Below are positions 8,676-18,198 of a DNA stretch of 64,000 bases, in pieces; position 1 is the first letter of the stretch; every line of letters starts with the position of its first letter. Source of the stretch: Terribacillus saccharophilus (GTDB lineage Bacteria > Bacillota > Bacilli > Bacillales > Amphibacillaceae); the NCBI GenBank assembly GCA_900110015.1, contig FOCD01000002.1, positions 806,001 through 870,000 on the forward strand. The letters run 5' to 3'. The notes below the pieces were generated by a model. The model was not told the DNA's origin, made no database searches, and worked only from the letters and a program-made list of their open reading frames with translations. A program made the position numbers and the translations under genes.

Positions 8676-10575
8676 AATTATTGCTGCAACCGGTTGTCCT
8701 ACCGGTATTGCCCATACTTTTATGGCAAAAGAAGCCTTGGAAGAAGCTGCACGAAAACGCGGCATCTCCATAAAGGTAGAAACACATGGACAGGATGGTA
8801 TACAAGGTGCACTAACACAGGCTGAAATCGATGCAGCCGATGGCGTCATCATCGCTGCTGACAAAGATGTAAATCGCGATCGTTTTATCGGTAAACGGGT
8901 TGTCAATGTAGCAGTCAGCAAAGGAATCAAAGAGCCAGATAAGCTGCTTGATAGCATCATCAATCAAACAGCACCTATATATAAAGATGGCCAGCGCGCT
9001 GCTTCTGCTGGCGGTTCCGAACGGCAGCAAAAAGAATCTGTTATACGCAGTATCTACGTATCGCTCATGAACGGGGTCTCTCATATGCTGCCAGTTGTCG
9101 TAGCAGGCGGTGTCATGATTGCCATCTCGCTTATGTTCGGTATCCACTCTGCTGACCCAGAAAGCTCGCAGTACAACGAGTTCGCTTATTATATGAACAC
9201 AATCGGCGGCATCGCCATGAACCTGATGGTACCGGTGCTATGTGCTTATATTGCTGAATCGATAGCCAAACGCCCAGGTCTTATTATTGGCTTCATCGTC
9301 GGGATGATTGCTTTCACGAATGGTACTGGTTTCTTGGGCGGTATTATCGGCGGTTTCATGACCGGTTATATCATTCTTGGACTCGGCTACTTGTTCAAGG
9401 CTCTTCCAAAACAGCTTGATGGCTTGAAATCAATATTCTTATTCCCGGTCTTTGGTATTTTCATCGCCGGTTTTGCAATGTGGTTCATTTCAGCTCCGAT
9501 GGGCTGGATCAACCAAGCAATGATGGATTTTCTAGCAAGCTTCCAAAACTCCAATCCAATTGTATTAGGACTTATTGTAGGAATTATGTGTGCTTTCGAT
9601 ATGGGAGGACCAGTTAATAAAGCAGCATATGTAACAGGGACTGCCTTACTGTCGGATGGAAACTACTTCTTTATGGCAGGTGTCTCTGCAGCTTGTATCG
9701 TTCCGCCTATTGCTACTGGCTTCGCAACACTATTTGCCGGTAAAGCTTACAGCACAGGTGAGCGAAGTGCAGGACTGGTCAACTTCCTGCTTGGCTCTAC
9801 GCATATTACAGAAGGAGCCATTCCATTTGCAGCGAAAAAACCACTTAAGGTCATTCCGTTTCTAATGATTGGTGCTTCTATCGCAGCGATTTTGACTTAC
9901 CTCTTTAAAGTACAGGTGCCAGCCCCTCACGGCGGATTTATTGTTCTGCCAATCGTTACACATCCTTTCCTTTGGATATTGGCCATTCTTGCTGGTGCAG
10001 TTGTAAGCGGATTCTTAATTGGCATGGATCAAAAGCGCACAGCTGCTAAAAACAAAGTGAAGGAAACACCTATTGCTGAGACAGCAGCTGTGGCAGAAAA
10101 AACAGCTTTTCCAGTACAAGATGTCAGTCAGATTATGTCTCTCGAGACAATTAAGGTAGATGTAAAAGCAACTTCTCAAAAAGAAGTATTCCAGCAGATT
10201 GCGGCTACAGCTAAACAACACGGCATCATTACAGATCCTGGCGCTATTGTTGATGGTTTTCTCCAGAGAGAAAAAGAAAGTACAACTGGTATGGAACAAG
10301 GTATAGCTATCCCCCATACCGAGCGCAGCGAAGTCCTGAAACCAGCAATCATTATCTTCAAGCTGGCTGACGGAGTTGAATGGAAAGCATTAGATGGGCA
10401 GCCAATTCGAATTGTCATCGCTATGCTCATACCAACTGGAACTGCCTCTAACCATCTGTATTACTTGTCAGAGGTTTCTAAAATGCTCGTACATCAGGAA
10501 ACAATCGACCAGCTGCATCATGCGGTTAATCCAGAAGATATTCTCGCCCTGTTTTCTACTAAACTATCTGCTTAA
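8665..10575 (+). CDS. fructose-family PTS permease, domains IIB-IIC-IIA
   Basis: One 636-residue polypeptide. IIB spans residues 1-100 with the phospho-acceptor cysteine at 11 (ATGCPTGIAHT). The membrane IIC domain runs from about 125 to 455 and includes the family motif DMGGPVNKAAY. IIA is at about 490-635 with the phospho-acceptor histidine at 551 (GIAIPHTE). It imports a ketose and phosphorylates it using HPr. The order IIB-IIC-IIA differs from the IIA-first order of B. subtilis FruA. Neighbours suggest tagatose or a related ketohexose as substrate. Confidence 0.92.
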   Translation: MTYRIIAATGCPTGIAHTFMAKEALEEAARKRGISIKVETHGQDGIQGALTQAEIDAADGVIIAADKDVNRDRFIGKRVVNVAVSKGIKEPDKLLDSIINQTAPIYKDGQRAASAGGSERQQKESVIRSIYVSLMNGVSHMLPVVVAGGVMIAISLMFGIHSADPESSQYNEFAYYMNTIGGIAMNLMVPVLCAYIAESIAKRPGLIIGFIVGMIAFTNGTGFLGGIIGGFMTGYIILGLGYLFKALPKQLDGLKSIFLFPVFGIFIAGFAMWFISAPMGWINQAMMDFLASFQNSNPIVLGLIVGIMCAFDMGGPVNKAAYVTGTALLSDGNYFFMAGVSAACIVPPIATGFATLFAGKAYSTGERSAGLVNFLLGSTHITEGAIPFAAKKPLKVIPFLMIGASIAAILTYLFKVQVPAPHGGFIVLPIVTHPFLWILAILAGAVVSGFLIGMDQKRTAAKNKVKETPIAETAAVAEKTAFPVQDVSQIMSLETIKVDVKATSQKEVFQQIAATAKQHGIITDPGAIVDGFLQREKESTTGMEQGIAIPHTERSEVLKPAIIIFKLADGVEWKALDGQPIRIVIAMLIPTGTASNHLYYLSEVSKMLVHQETIDQLHHAVNPEDILALFSTKLSA

Positions 10576-10588
10576 AGGAGCTAATACG

Positions 10589-11581
10589 ATGTTAAATTTA
10601 ACACCCGCTAAACGAGAAGCACTTGAAAGACTATCAGACGAAAATGGTATTATTGGAGCCCTCGCTATTGATCAACGAGGTTCCTTGAAGAAGATGCTGC
10701 AGAAGGAAAGCACAACAAATCAGGGTGACGATACAATTGTATCTTTCAAAGAACTGATTTCTGAGGAACTTACACCATATGCAACCTCTATCTTGCTGGA
10801 TCCTGAGTATGGTTTGCCAGCGGCACAGAAACGAGATAAAAATGCCGGACTGCTTCTTGCTTATGAAAAAACCGGCTACGACGCAACACAGCCTGGGCGC
10901 ATGCCGGATATTCTCGAAGACTGGTCTGTTCAGCGAATCAAGGCTCAGGGAGCAGATGCGGTGAAATTCCTTTTGTACTATGATGTGGATGAGGATTCAA
11001 GTATTAATGAGAAGAAGCATATCTTTGTGGAACGTCTCGGCTCCGAATGTCAGGCAGAGGATATTCTTTTCTTCCTGGAGCTCGTCTCTTATGACGCTGA
11101 CAATGATGATGTAAAAGGATCAGAATACGCTAAAGTAAAGCCACATAAAGTAAACGATATGATGATAGAGTTCTCCAAACCTCAATATAAAGTGGATGTG
11201 CTGAAAGTTGAAGTACCAGTAAACATGCAATATGTAGAAGGATTCTCTGAAGAAACACCTGTGTATTCCCGTGAAGAAGCACAGCGCTATTTCAAAGAGC
11301 AAAGCGAAGCAACTGATTTGCCGTTCATCTTCTTGAGTGCAGGCGTTAGTGCCTCCCTTTTCCAAGAGACATTACGTTTTGCAAAAGAAGCAGGTTCCAG
11401 CTTTAATGGTGTCTTATGCGGCCGAGCAACCTGGAAGGATAGTGTATCCATCTTTGGTCGTGACGGAGAAGCTGCCGGGAAACAATGGCTCCAGCAGCAA
11501 GGCAGAACTAATGTCGAAGAGTTAAATGAAGTATTGAAACAAACAGCATCATCCTGGAAACAAGCTGAAATACTCACATAA
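10589..11581 (+). CDS. lacD: tagatose-1,6-bisphosphate aldolase
   Basis: A 330-residue class I aldolase of the LacD type (usual length about 326). AIDQRGSL is at about residues 26-33 and the Schiff-base lysine lies in VLKVEVPV at 206. It splits tagatose 1,6-bisphosphate (LacD also accepts related ketohexose bisphosphates) into dihydroxyacetone phosphate and glyceraldehyde 3-phosphate. AAAGGAG lies 10 bases before the ATG at 10589; the open frame extends upstream inside the PTS gene without a ribosome site. Third gene of the operon, completing uptake, second phosphorylation and cleavage. Confidence 0.9.
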   Translation: MLNLTPAKREALERLSDENGIIGALAIDQRGSLKKMLQKESTTNQGDDTIVSFKELISEELTPYATSILLDPEYGLPAAQKRDKNAGLLLAYEKTGYDATQPGRMPDILEDWSVQRIKAQGADAVKFLLYYDVDEDSSINEKKHIFVERLGSECQAEDILFFLELVSYDADNDDVKGSEYAKVKPHKVNDMMIEFSKPQYKVDVLKVEVPVNMQYVEGFSEETPVYSREEAQRYFKEQSEATDLPFIFLSAGVSASLFQETLRFAKEAGSSFNGVLCGRATWKDSVSIFGRDGEAAGKQWLQQQGRTNVEELNEVLKQTASSWKQAEILT

Positions 11582-11583
11582 AA

Positions 11584-11618
11584 AAAGGAGCATATGGGCC
11601 ACCCCATGTGCTCCTTTT
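11584..11618. terminator. bidirectional terminator
   Basis: A stem of about 15 bp (AAAGGAGCATATGGG against CCCATGTGCTCCTTT, one mismatch) with A/T runs on both sides, between convergent lacD and the M20 gene. Confidence 0.85.
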
Positions 11619-11620
11619 GC

Positions 11621-12760
11621 TTATTGATTTAAGATAAACTGTTGAAATACCTTTATCGCATCCCCAAACACACCTTCATCAATATCAAATTTCGGATGAT
11701 GATGCGGATACTGGCTTTTCTCTCCTGCCATACCGACCTTGACGAATACCCCCGGGATTTTCTGCAAGTAGTAGGAGAAATCTTCAGAGCCCATGACTGG
11801 CTCCAGTTCTTCATAGCGTTCTGCACCGAATGTTTCTTGCAGCAATCCTTCTGCAAAGGCCGCTTCTTTTTCATCATTGATAAGCGGTGGTGTACCGATG
11901 ATGAAATCAACTTCCGCTGTAGCACCAAATGATTCACAAATGCCTTTTGTCAGCTTGCTAATCTGTTCTTGGATCGTCTGAACTGCTTCTGTAGAGAAGG
12001 AGCGCATCGTCCCGATGATTTTAGCTGAATCTGGGATGACATTGTAAGTGTTGCCGGCTTCGATCTTTCCAACCGAGATGACACTTGCATCCATTGGATT
12101 TAATTTACGGCTGACAATGCTTTGCAATGCTTGAATGACATGAGTTGCGATGTAGATCGGGTCCACTGTCAGATGCGGTGTAGATGCATGTCCGCCAGAG
12201 CCTTGAATCTTAATTTCAAAGTCATCAACAGAAGCCATCATGGCGCCAGGACGAGTGCCGAATTGGCCCTTTTCCAGACCAGCATCAACATGGATGCCGT
12301 AGATGCTGTTGACGCCTTCTAATGCACCTTCTTTGATCAGCTTATCTGCACCGCTCGGTGAAGCTTCTTCAGAGGATTGGAATAGAAGCACGATATTCGG
12401 CTCCACTTCTTCCTTATGCAGTGTGATCCACTCTGCTACTGCAAGAAGGATTGCTGTATGACCATCATGTCCGCACGTATGAGCTACCCCGTGATGCTTG
12501 GAGATATAAGGTTTATCCCCTTCTTCTACCATCGGCAGTGCATCCATATCTGCACGAAGCGCGATTGTTTTCTCTCCTTTTGTGCCTTTCACAAACCCGA
12601 CAACACTCGGCGGCTGAAAATCTAGAATCTCAATACCTAGCTTTTCCAGTCTGTTGCGTACGTATTTACCTGTCTCGTATTCTTCTCCGGAAAGTTCCGG
12701 ATATTGATGGATATGCCTGCGATCTTTAACCGCTTGTTCTACTAATTTCTCTAATTCCAT
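11621..12760 (-). CDS. M20 family amidohydrolase / N-acyl-amino-acid hydrolase
   Basis: A 379-residue M20D-type metallohydrolase. RRHIHQYPELSGEE (residues 14-27), ADMDALP (about 69-75) and the metal-binding HTCGHDGH (about 93-100) are present, plus EEASPSGA around 131. It hydrolyses an amide bond in N-acyl amino acids or small peptides; the exact substrate is unknown. It lies 18 bases downstream of the YfcC permease gene, so import and hydrolysis of the same compound is the natural reading. Confidence 0.88.
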   Translation of the reverse strand: MELEKLVEQAVKDRRHIHQYPELSGEEYETGKYVRNRLEKLGIEILDFQPPSVVGFVKGTKGEKTIALRADMDALPMVEEGDKPYISKHHGVAHTCGHDGHTAILLAVAEWITLHKEEVEPNIVLLFQSSEEASPSGADKLIKEGALEGVNSIYGIHVDAGLEKGQFGTRPGAMMASVDDFEIKIQGSGGHASTPHLTVDPIYIATHVIQALQSIVSRKLNPMDASVISVGKIEAGNTYNVIPDSAKIIGTMRSFSTEAVQTIQEQISKLTKGICESFGATAEVDFIIGTPPLINDEKEAAFAEGLLQETFGAERYEELEPVMGSEDFSYYLQKIPGVFVKVGMAGEKSQYPHHHPKFDIDEGVFGDAIKVFQQFILNQ

Positions 12761-12778
12761 GTTACATTACTCCTTCTA

Positions 12779-14194
12779 TTAAAACGGTCCGTATTGAATC
12801 ATTTGAGCTATGATCAGCGCGATAATGGCAATGCCGATTTGGATAAGGAAGAATGGCAAGAACCACTTCACCCATTTCCCATAGCCGATGCCTGCGATTG
12901 CAAGCAATGCAATAATGTTACCTGTTGGTAAGATCGTATTGGAGATACCATCTCCAAATTGGTAGGCTAGTACAGCTGTCTGTCTCGTTACACCTATCAT
13001 ATCAGACAATGGCGCCATAAGCGGCATTGTCAAAGCAGCTTGTCCGCTTCCGGACGGAACGAAGAAATTGATGCCCATCTGCAGGAATAGCATACCAACT
13101 GCAGATAGTGCAGCTGGAATCATTCCAAGCGCATTGGATGCATGATACAGCAGGGTGTCCATCATTCCTGAAGTATTGAAGATTACTAAGATGGCCTGAG
13201 CAAATCCGATGATCAGTGCCCCGCCAAGCAAGTCTTTTGCACCGAGGATGAAGTTATCGGCAATACCTGAGAAAGAAATTCCTCCGAGAATACCCATTAC
13301 CACACCGAACAATAGGAATAATCCAGCGATCTCTGTAATATACCAGCCATATTTCAATACCCCAATAATCAATACCACGTAATTGATTAAGAAAGCTGAT
13401 AGGACAAGCTTGTGACGAGTAGTCATTTTCTGTGTCTTGTTAAGCGCGGAAGTATCAGCTTTTCTGCCAAACTTTCCGTATTCACCAAGCTCTGGGTTCT
13501 TTTTCACTTTACTTGCATAGCGCATTACATAAAAGACAGCCGCAAGATATAGGATAACGAAAAGAACAATCCGGAAACCTATTCCGGAGAAAGTTGGCAA
13601 CTCGGAGATGCCTTGCGCAATCCCGACTGTGAACGGGTTCATGACTGCTGCCGTAAATCCAACACCTGCACCGAGTACAACAATCGCAAATCCGGTCAAT
13701 GCATCAAATCCAAGTGCTATTGCCATCGGTGCTAAAATCGCGACATACACGATGGTTTCATCTGACATTCCCATTAATGCACCTGCTGCTGCAAAGAACA
13801 GCATCAATACTGGGATAAGCAGCTTCTCTTTATTTGCCATCTTTCTGGACAGCATATAAATAAAAGCATCAAGTGCTCCTGTAGCAGTAAAAATTCCAAA
13901 CGCTCCACCGACAATCAGGACGAAGAAAATAATATTGGCACCATTCACCATACCAGTGTGAATGCTATTGAATATGCCTAGAAGACCAACATTTTCTCCA
14001 TCAATGTAATGGAATGTTTCCGGCAGGATGACACTGCGCCCATCCTGATCCACACGGTCATACGCTCCGCCTGGAATAATATATGTTAATATTGCTGCCA
14101 CGATAATGAATGCAAAGATCATGACGTAAACATTAAAATGCTTTGGTTTCTTTTTGTTAGCAGCTTGCTGCTGCGAATCTTGTAAGCTGTTCAT
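12779..14194 (-). CDS. YfcC family permease
   Basis: A 471-residue protein with about 12 membrane segments, of the YfcC family in the C4-dicarboxylate/short-chain carboxylate transporter group. The N-terminal helix ends in ILTYIIPGGAYDR, a family hallmark. GMSDETIVYVAILAPMA and FVPSGSGQAALTMPL contain conserved polar membrane residues. GAAGGAG precedes the ATG. Paired with the M20 hydrolase, it probably imports an acyl-amino acid or peptide-like carboxylate. A 30-bp palindrome lies 30 bases upstream. Confidence 0.85.
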   Translation of the reverse strand: MNSLQDSQQQAANKKKPKHFNVYVMIFAFIIVAAILTYIIPGGAYDRVDQDGRSVILPETFHYIDGENVGLLGIFNSIHTGMVNGANIIFFVLIVGGAFGIFTATGALDAFIYMLSRKMANKEKLLIPVLMLFFAAAGALMGMSDETIVYVAILAPMAIALGFDALTGFAIVVLGAGVGFTAAVMNPFTVGIAQGISELPTFSGIGFRIVLFVILYLAAVFYVMRYASKVKKNPELGEYGKFGRKADTSALNKTQKMTTRHKLVLSAFLINYVVLIIGVLKYGWYITEIAGLFLLFGVVMGILGGISFSGIADNFILGAKDLLGGALIIGFAQAILVIFNTSGMMDTLLYHASNALGMIPAALSAVGMLFLQMGINFFVPSGSGQAALTMPLMAPLSDMIGVTRQTAVLAYQFGDGISNTILPTGNIIALLAIAGIGYGKWVKWFLPFFLIQIGIAIIALIIAQMIQYGPF

Positions 14195-14223
14195 CTAGTT
14201 GTACTCCTTCAAGAATGATCCTT

Positions 14224-14253
14224 CGTTGTATATTGTTTAATAAATATACAACG
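14224..14253 (-). promoter_or_regulatory. 30-bp palindrome upstream of the yfcC-M20 operon
   Basis: Perfect 11-base arms CGTTGTATATT (14224-14234) and AATATACAACG (14243-14253) flank eight bases. A third ATACAAC half-site occurs at 14266-14272, 20 bases from the second. This looks like a cooperative repressor site; no candidate regulator is encoded next to it. Confidence 0.55.
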
Positions 14254-14318
14254 ATTCATATAATAATACAACCGTATATTAATAAAATTTATAGATTGAT
14301 TATGCAAAAGACATAAAA

Positions 14319-14346
14319 AAAGCTAGAATCCTAAGATTCTAGCTTT
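14319..14346 (-). terminator. terminator of the pyruvyl transferase gene
   Basis: A perfect 12-bp stem AAAGCTAGAATC / GATTCTAGCTTT with loop ctaa and a T run on the minus strand. Confidence 0.85.
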
Positions 14347-14350
14347 CCTT

Positions 14351-15388
14351 TCAGCTGCGGAAGAAGTCAACTAACGGCTTGAAGTCTTTACGCAAATCTA
14401 TTTCATTTGGCTCTGCCTTCATTAGCTTCTCTACCATCTGTTCCAGCAACTCCACATCCTTGGAATCTGTGTACTCAACAAAGTTGATAGAGTCGAGCCA
14501 GTCGCGGTAAGAGTGCTTCGCTTTACCGTAGCTGTTGCCAAATACAAGACATGGTGTCTTCGTAATAATAGAGAAAATCATCGCATGCAAGCGGTCAGTG
14601 ATGATCAATTTTTTAGAACTGATCAGATCAAGCATCTCAATAAAATGCTTCTCTCGATCTGCATAATCAATGTTAGGCACAATATTTTCATCCAAAACTG
14701 TATCAGTACGATCAACGGAGCCAAATTTCTTCGTCCATTCCATCAGCTCGGAAACGAAGTTCTCTTCCATCACCTTTTCTTTATCAGCTCTCAGGAAGAA
14801 CATAACCCCTTCCCGTTCCTGCTCACGCGGAACAACATCGAGTGACATTACCATATCAGGTGTGTACATTACTTCAGAATCGAATGTATTCCTTACTACA
14901 TCCAATGTTTGCGATTCTCTAGTAGCAATGACGAGATTTTTGTTTTGATGATATGCTTCCTGCGTTTTCTTTTTTTCCTGCTCTCCATGCTCATTATCTT
15001 CGAAGAATACAGATTGCGGCATGGAAATGGATTTATAATCCTTGAATGCAGCGAAGACCTTCCGGCGATCTTCTTCAATATCCAAGTACAAGCTGCCAAG
15101 GTTGCCTCCGCCCGTAAACATAACAATATCATCTTCACGGATGATAGTTTTCACAAACTCAATTCCCTCATCGGTTGCATAGTCCATAATTTCTATGTAC
15201 TCGTAATAAGGGAAACGGCTTTGGATAAATTTCTCGATGCTATAAGCAATTGCTTGGTCTCCGATATTTGTATAGCTCGGTGAACCGAATAGAAATACCT
15301 TACGTTTATCGTTAGTAAAAGCTTCCGGCGAAACATTCGGCCCGATGCCTTTTGCAATATTCGTTGTGTCAATTGGTTGTATCGTCAT
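14351..15388 (-). CDS. polysaccharide pyruvyl transferase family protein
   Basis: A 345-residue protein of the family that transfers pyruvate from phosphoenolpyruvate to hexosamine or hexose units of surface polysaccharides. The nucleotide-sugar-type fold is indicated by FLFGSPSYTNIGDQAI (residues 32-47), FTGGGNLGSLY (about 90) and the late RLHAMIFSI motif (about 263) near the catalytic site. No glycan genes are adjacent, so the acceptor is unknown. B. subtilis has stand-alone relatives such as YxaB. Confidence 0.85.
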   Translation of the reverse strand: MTIQPIDTTNIAKGIGPNVSPEAFTNDKRKVFLFGSPSYTNIGDQAIAYSIEKFIQSRFPYYEYIEIMDYATDEGIEFVKTIIREDDIVMFTGGGNLGSLYLDIEEDRRKVFAAFKDYKSISMPQSVFFEDNEHGEQEKKKTQEAYHQNKNLVIATRESQTLDVVRNTFDSEVMYTPDMVMSLDVVPREQEREGVMFFLRADKEKVMEENFVSELMEWTKKFGSVDRTDTVLDENIVPNIDYADREKHFIEMLDLISSKKLIITDRLHAMIFSIITKTPCLVFGNSYGKAKHSYRDWLDSINFVEYTDSKDVELLEQMVEKLMKAEPNEIDLRKDFKPLVDFFRS

Positions 15389-15486
15389 ATGAAATGCCTC
15401 CTAAGCAATACTTCTTTATTCGTACTATTCCATACCCCGAATCAAAAGAATTTATGCCTAAGCTGCGTCTCAATTTTTACCATATA

Positions 15487-16770
15487 CTACTCATCTGTCT
15501 CTAAATCTACTTGTTTATTCCAACGATACTGGTAAACATACTCAAGCATACCATCCGGCTCAGATATTTTATACAGTTCTCCAGCAGCCAGCACATATGT
15601 CGCATCTTCCTCAAAGAATGTATCCACCGGGCTGACACCTGGATCCTCTTGATAATCGACTGGAACCTTCCAGCGAATAATAGACTCTTCCGTCGAGACG
15701 CGCGCCACTGTTATCTGATCCTGGTTACGTTTTTCCTTGTACACTAGCAGCATGCTGTCATCTTTCTCTGTACCGAGAATCGGCTGCACTTCTAGTAAAT
15801 CTGAGTACAGCTCCTGGACAATTTGCTGCGCACGTTCCGCTTCTCCATTTTCTTCATCACCAAAGAAGCCTTTTTGCACTTCCTTCTCGTAAGCAGGATC
15901 CTCTGTCAGTTGTCCATCAGCAACATGATAGTATTTGCCATCCAGCGCATACAAGTACAGTCCACCAGTATCGTCGATATAATAATCCGACTGCTCATAG
16001 CTCACATTATCAGTTAGTTGCGGAAATTTTTCCGTCCATTCCTCTTCATCCAATCGGACTTCACCAGAAGCTGCATCCAGGAAATACAGCTCTTCATTTT
16101 TCATATCCACGACAAGAATACCTTCTTCTGTCTGTCCAAGTACATATTCCTGCCAAATTGCTTTCCGGCTCCATTTCTTCTCTCCCGTCTCCAAATCTAC
16201 AGCTATAATTTGGAACCGCGAAGCACTCGTAGATATCCCATTTGATTGTCCATTAGGTATCCTCATCCGAATTTTATTGATAGCCAAATCATCATCTTCC
16301 GCCACGATTGTTGGTGAATCAAGACTCATCGTCACCGAGCGGCCAGCTGCATGGAAAACAGTCATGACGAAGGAACCGATAATGAATTCCCCGACAAGCA
16401 GCAGAACAACCATACCGATAACTTTCTTAAGAGAAGACGACCTTTTTATACTTCGTATAAGGAAGAGCACACATAATACGACAAACACACCGACAAGAAT
16501 CCACAACGTTATATCATGCCAAAACCAACCGGTAAACGTCCAATCTCTGAAGAAATCCCCATCCAAAAGCCAGAGCAGCAACGTTCCAATCACAGCATAA
16601 ACCAGCAGAAATCGCACGAGTGCACCAAACGTTTTTTTCTTCTTGGTTTGGTTGATTTTGTCGACTGCCCATTTGGCTATATTGATCAAAATCCAAAGAT
16701 AGATAAGTGCCAACACAATATTATGTATAAAATCATCATTAAAGAGCCAATTACGCATAAGTTCGATCAT
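15487..16770 (-). CDS. membrane protein with PQQ-like extracellular domain, unknown function
   Basis: A 427-residue protein with four predicted membrane segments in the first 145 residues, then a soluble region to the C-terminus. This region contains short beta-propeller-like units (VDLETGEKKWSRKA, YFLDAASGEV, LYLYALDGKYY) similar to PQQ/quinoprotein repeats. I do not recognise a named family. It overlaps the start of nothing but shares an ATGA junction (16767-16770) with the upstream DUF3267 gene, so the two are translationally coupled and may work together at the membrane. Confidence 0.7.
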   Translation of the reverse strand: MIELMRNWLFNDDFIHNIVLALIYLWILINIAKWAVDKINQTKKKKTFGALVRFLLVYAVIGTLLLWLLDGDFFRDWTFTGWFWHDITLWILVGVFVVLCVLFLIRSIKRSSSLKKVIGMVVLLLVGEFIIGSFVMTVFHAAGRSVTMSLDSPTIVAEDDDLAINKIRMRIPNGQSNGISTSASRFQIIAVDLETGEKKWSRKAIWQEYVLGQTEEGILVVDMKNEELYFLDAASGEVRLDEEEWTEKFPQLTDNVSYEQSDYYIDDTGGLYLYALDGKYYHVADGQLTEDPAYEKEVQKGFFGDEENGEAERAQQIVQELYSDLLEVQPILGTEKDDSMLLVYKEKRNQDQITVARVSTEESIIRWKVPVDYQEDPGVSPVDTFFEEDATYVLAAGELYKISEPDGMLEYVYQYRWNKQVDLETDE

Positions 16771-17321
16771 GTTGTTTTCCCCTTCTCTTCAGCTGCATTT
16801 GTATAAATGAAGTAGCCAACCTTTGTCGGATGATCCTTCACGAACTGACTTGCTTCATATTTTCTTAGACTGCGAAAGATAAGCCAATCACCTATGCCAC
16901 CAGCTGTGAGGATCACTGAAATTGTAAGAAGTACTCCATTTCCAACGATATACGAAATTATTAATGGGAGCAGTCCTGTCATGATTACCGGTAAAAGCAA
17001 AGAAACACGATATGCACTAACTTTTATAGGTTCCATGCAGTGCGCATAGGCAGCTCCATCTTTCCAGGAAAAGCCGAATTTAACTTGGCTATACTTTACT
17101 TTTCCAAATACAATAAAGCCGATTCCATGAAGCAGTTCGTGCAGAACTATACCAATAAACGTAAGTAAAAAAGCGGCGACAATCATAGGTAAGCTTATAT
17201 AAAATTCAAATCCATGAATAAGAAAATAAATAAAACTGGCTGCAAGCATCAATCCAAATGTCAGGTACGCCGCTTGCTTTTGCAAATGTTTCATATTGAA
17301 TAAAACTTCTTGCTTATGCAT
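16767..17321 (-). CDS. DUF3267 family putative membrane zinc peptidase
   Basis: A 184-residue protein with four predicted membrane segments and a zinc-binding HELLHG (HExxH type) in LHELLHGIGFIVFGK near residue 66, as in the DUF3267 zincin-like family. Proteolysis has not been shown for most of the family. I chose the ATG at 17321 with GGGAGG eight bases upstream. The last four bases overlap the downstream membrane gene. Confidence 0.8.
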   Translation of the reverse strand: MHKQEVLFNMKHLQKQAAYLTFGLMLAASFIYFLIHGFEFYISLPMIVAAFLLTFIGIVLHELLHGIGFIVFGKVKYSQVKFGFSWKDGAAYAHCMEPIKVSAYRVSLLLPVIMTGLLPLIISYIVGNGVLLTISVILTAGGIGDWLIFRSLRKYEASQFVKDHPTKVGYFIYTNAAEEKGKTT

Positions 17322-17437
17322 ATTAAACACCTCCCTAAATCTTACGTATCACTATCATTTTCGTTTCAATAAATTGAAGCATTCAGTTTGGCATCACAGC
17401 AGACTGGCAAGGCTGAATGATAGAAAGGAGCGTATTC

Positions 17438-18160
17438 ATGCCTGAACTTATTCATGATAATGTGATTGTCCTCGCGCGAATCATCACCATTATTCCACTC
17501 ATGCTAGCGGTTACCTTGTTCATGGGAAAACGGACAATCGGTGAAATGCCTGTCTTTGACTTTCTGATCATAGTCATCCTAGGAGCACTAGTTGGTGCTG
17601 ATATTGCTGATCCAGAGATTGAACATCTGCCTACAGCCATTGCTATTATCGCAATTGGTCTATTTCAAAAAGCAATTGTGAAATGGAAAATCTCTAATCG
17701 TAAAATCGGAAAGCTGCTCACACTCGGCCCCACTATCGTCATTCAAGACGGGACTTTGCTTTATGAAAATATGCGAAAGATCCAGTATTCAATAGACAAC
17801 ATATTGTTCATGCTGCGCCAGAAGGATGTTTTCGATATACGTGACGTAGAGACAGCGATAGTCGAACCCAATGGTGCGCTGAGTGTCTTAAAAAAACAAA
17901 GCAAAATGCCCGCAACACGGGAAGATCTCCAAATCCAGCAGCAGCCTTCAGCCATTGCCTTTCCTGTCATTTCGGATGGTTACATACACCACGACACCTT
18001 GACCCACTTCAAATTGGATGAAGAATGGCTAAGAAAACAATTGGCTGAGCAAAACATCATTGGTATGAATCAAATATTCTTTGCATCCATTTCACATCCA
18101 CAGAGCCTTCATATCAGTTTGAAAGAAAGGAAGCTGAATATTCCTCCGATCAAACATTAA
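17438..18160 (+). CDS. DUF421 family membrane protein (YetF/YcaP-like)
   Basis: A 240-residue protein. Three membrane segments at the N-terminus contain MGKRTIGEMPVFDFL, the family signature, followed by a cytosolic DUF421 domain (PTIVIQDGTLLYENMRK, about residues 95-111). GAAAGGAG lies seven bases before the ATG at 17438. B. subtilis YetF is one member; a broader role in the envelope or spore membrane has been proposed for relatives, but the function here is unproven. Confidence 0.85.
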   Translation: MPELIHDNVIVLARIITIIPLMLAVTLFMGKRTIGEMPVFDFLIIVILGALVGADIADPEIEHLPTAIAIIAIGLFQKAIVKWKISNRKIGKLLTLGPTIVIQDGTLLYENMRKIQYSIDNILFMLRQKDVFDIRDVETAIVEPNGALSVLKKQSKMPATREDLQIQQQPSAIAFPVISDGYIHHDTLTHFKLDEEWLRKQLAEQNIIGMNQIFFASISHPQSLHISLKERKLNIPPIKH

Positions 18161-18163
18161 AAA

Positions 18164-18190
18164 GAGCACTACCCTGTCAAGGTAGTGCTC
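18164..18190. terminator. bidirectional terminator
   Basis: A perfect 10-bp stem GAGCACTACC / GGTAGTGCTC with a 7-base loop, between the convergent DUF421 and nhaC genes. Confidence 0.85.
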
Positions 18191-18198
18191 ACTTATTA

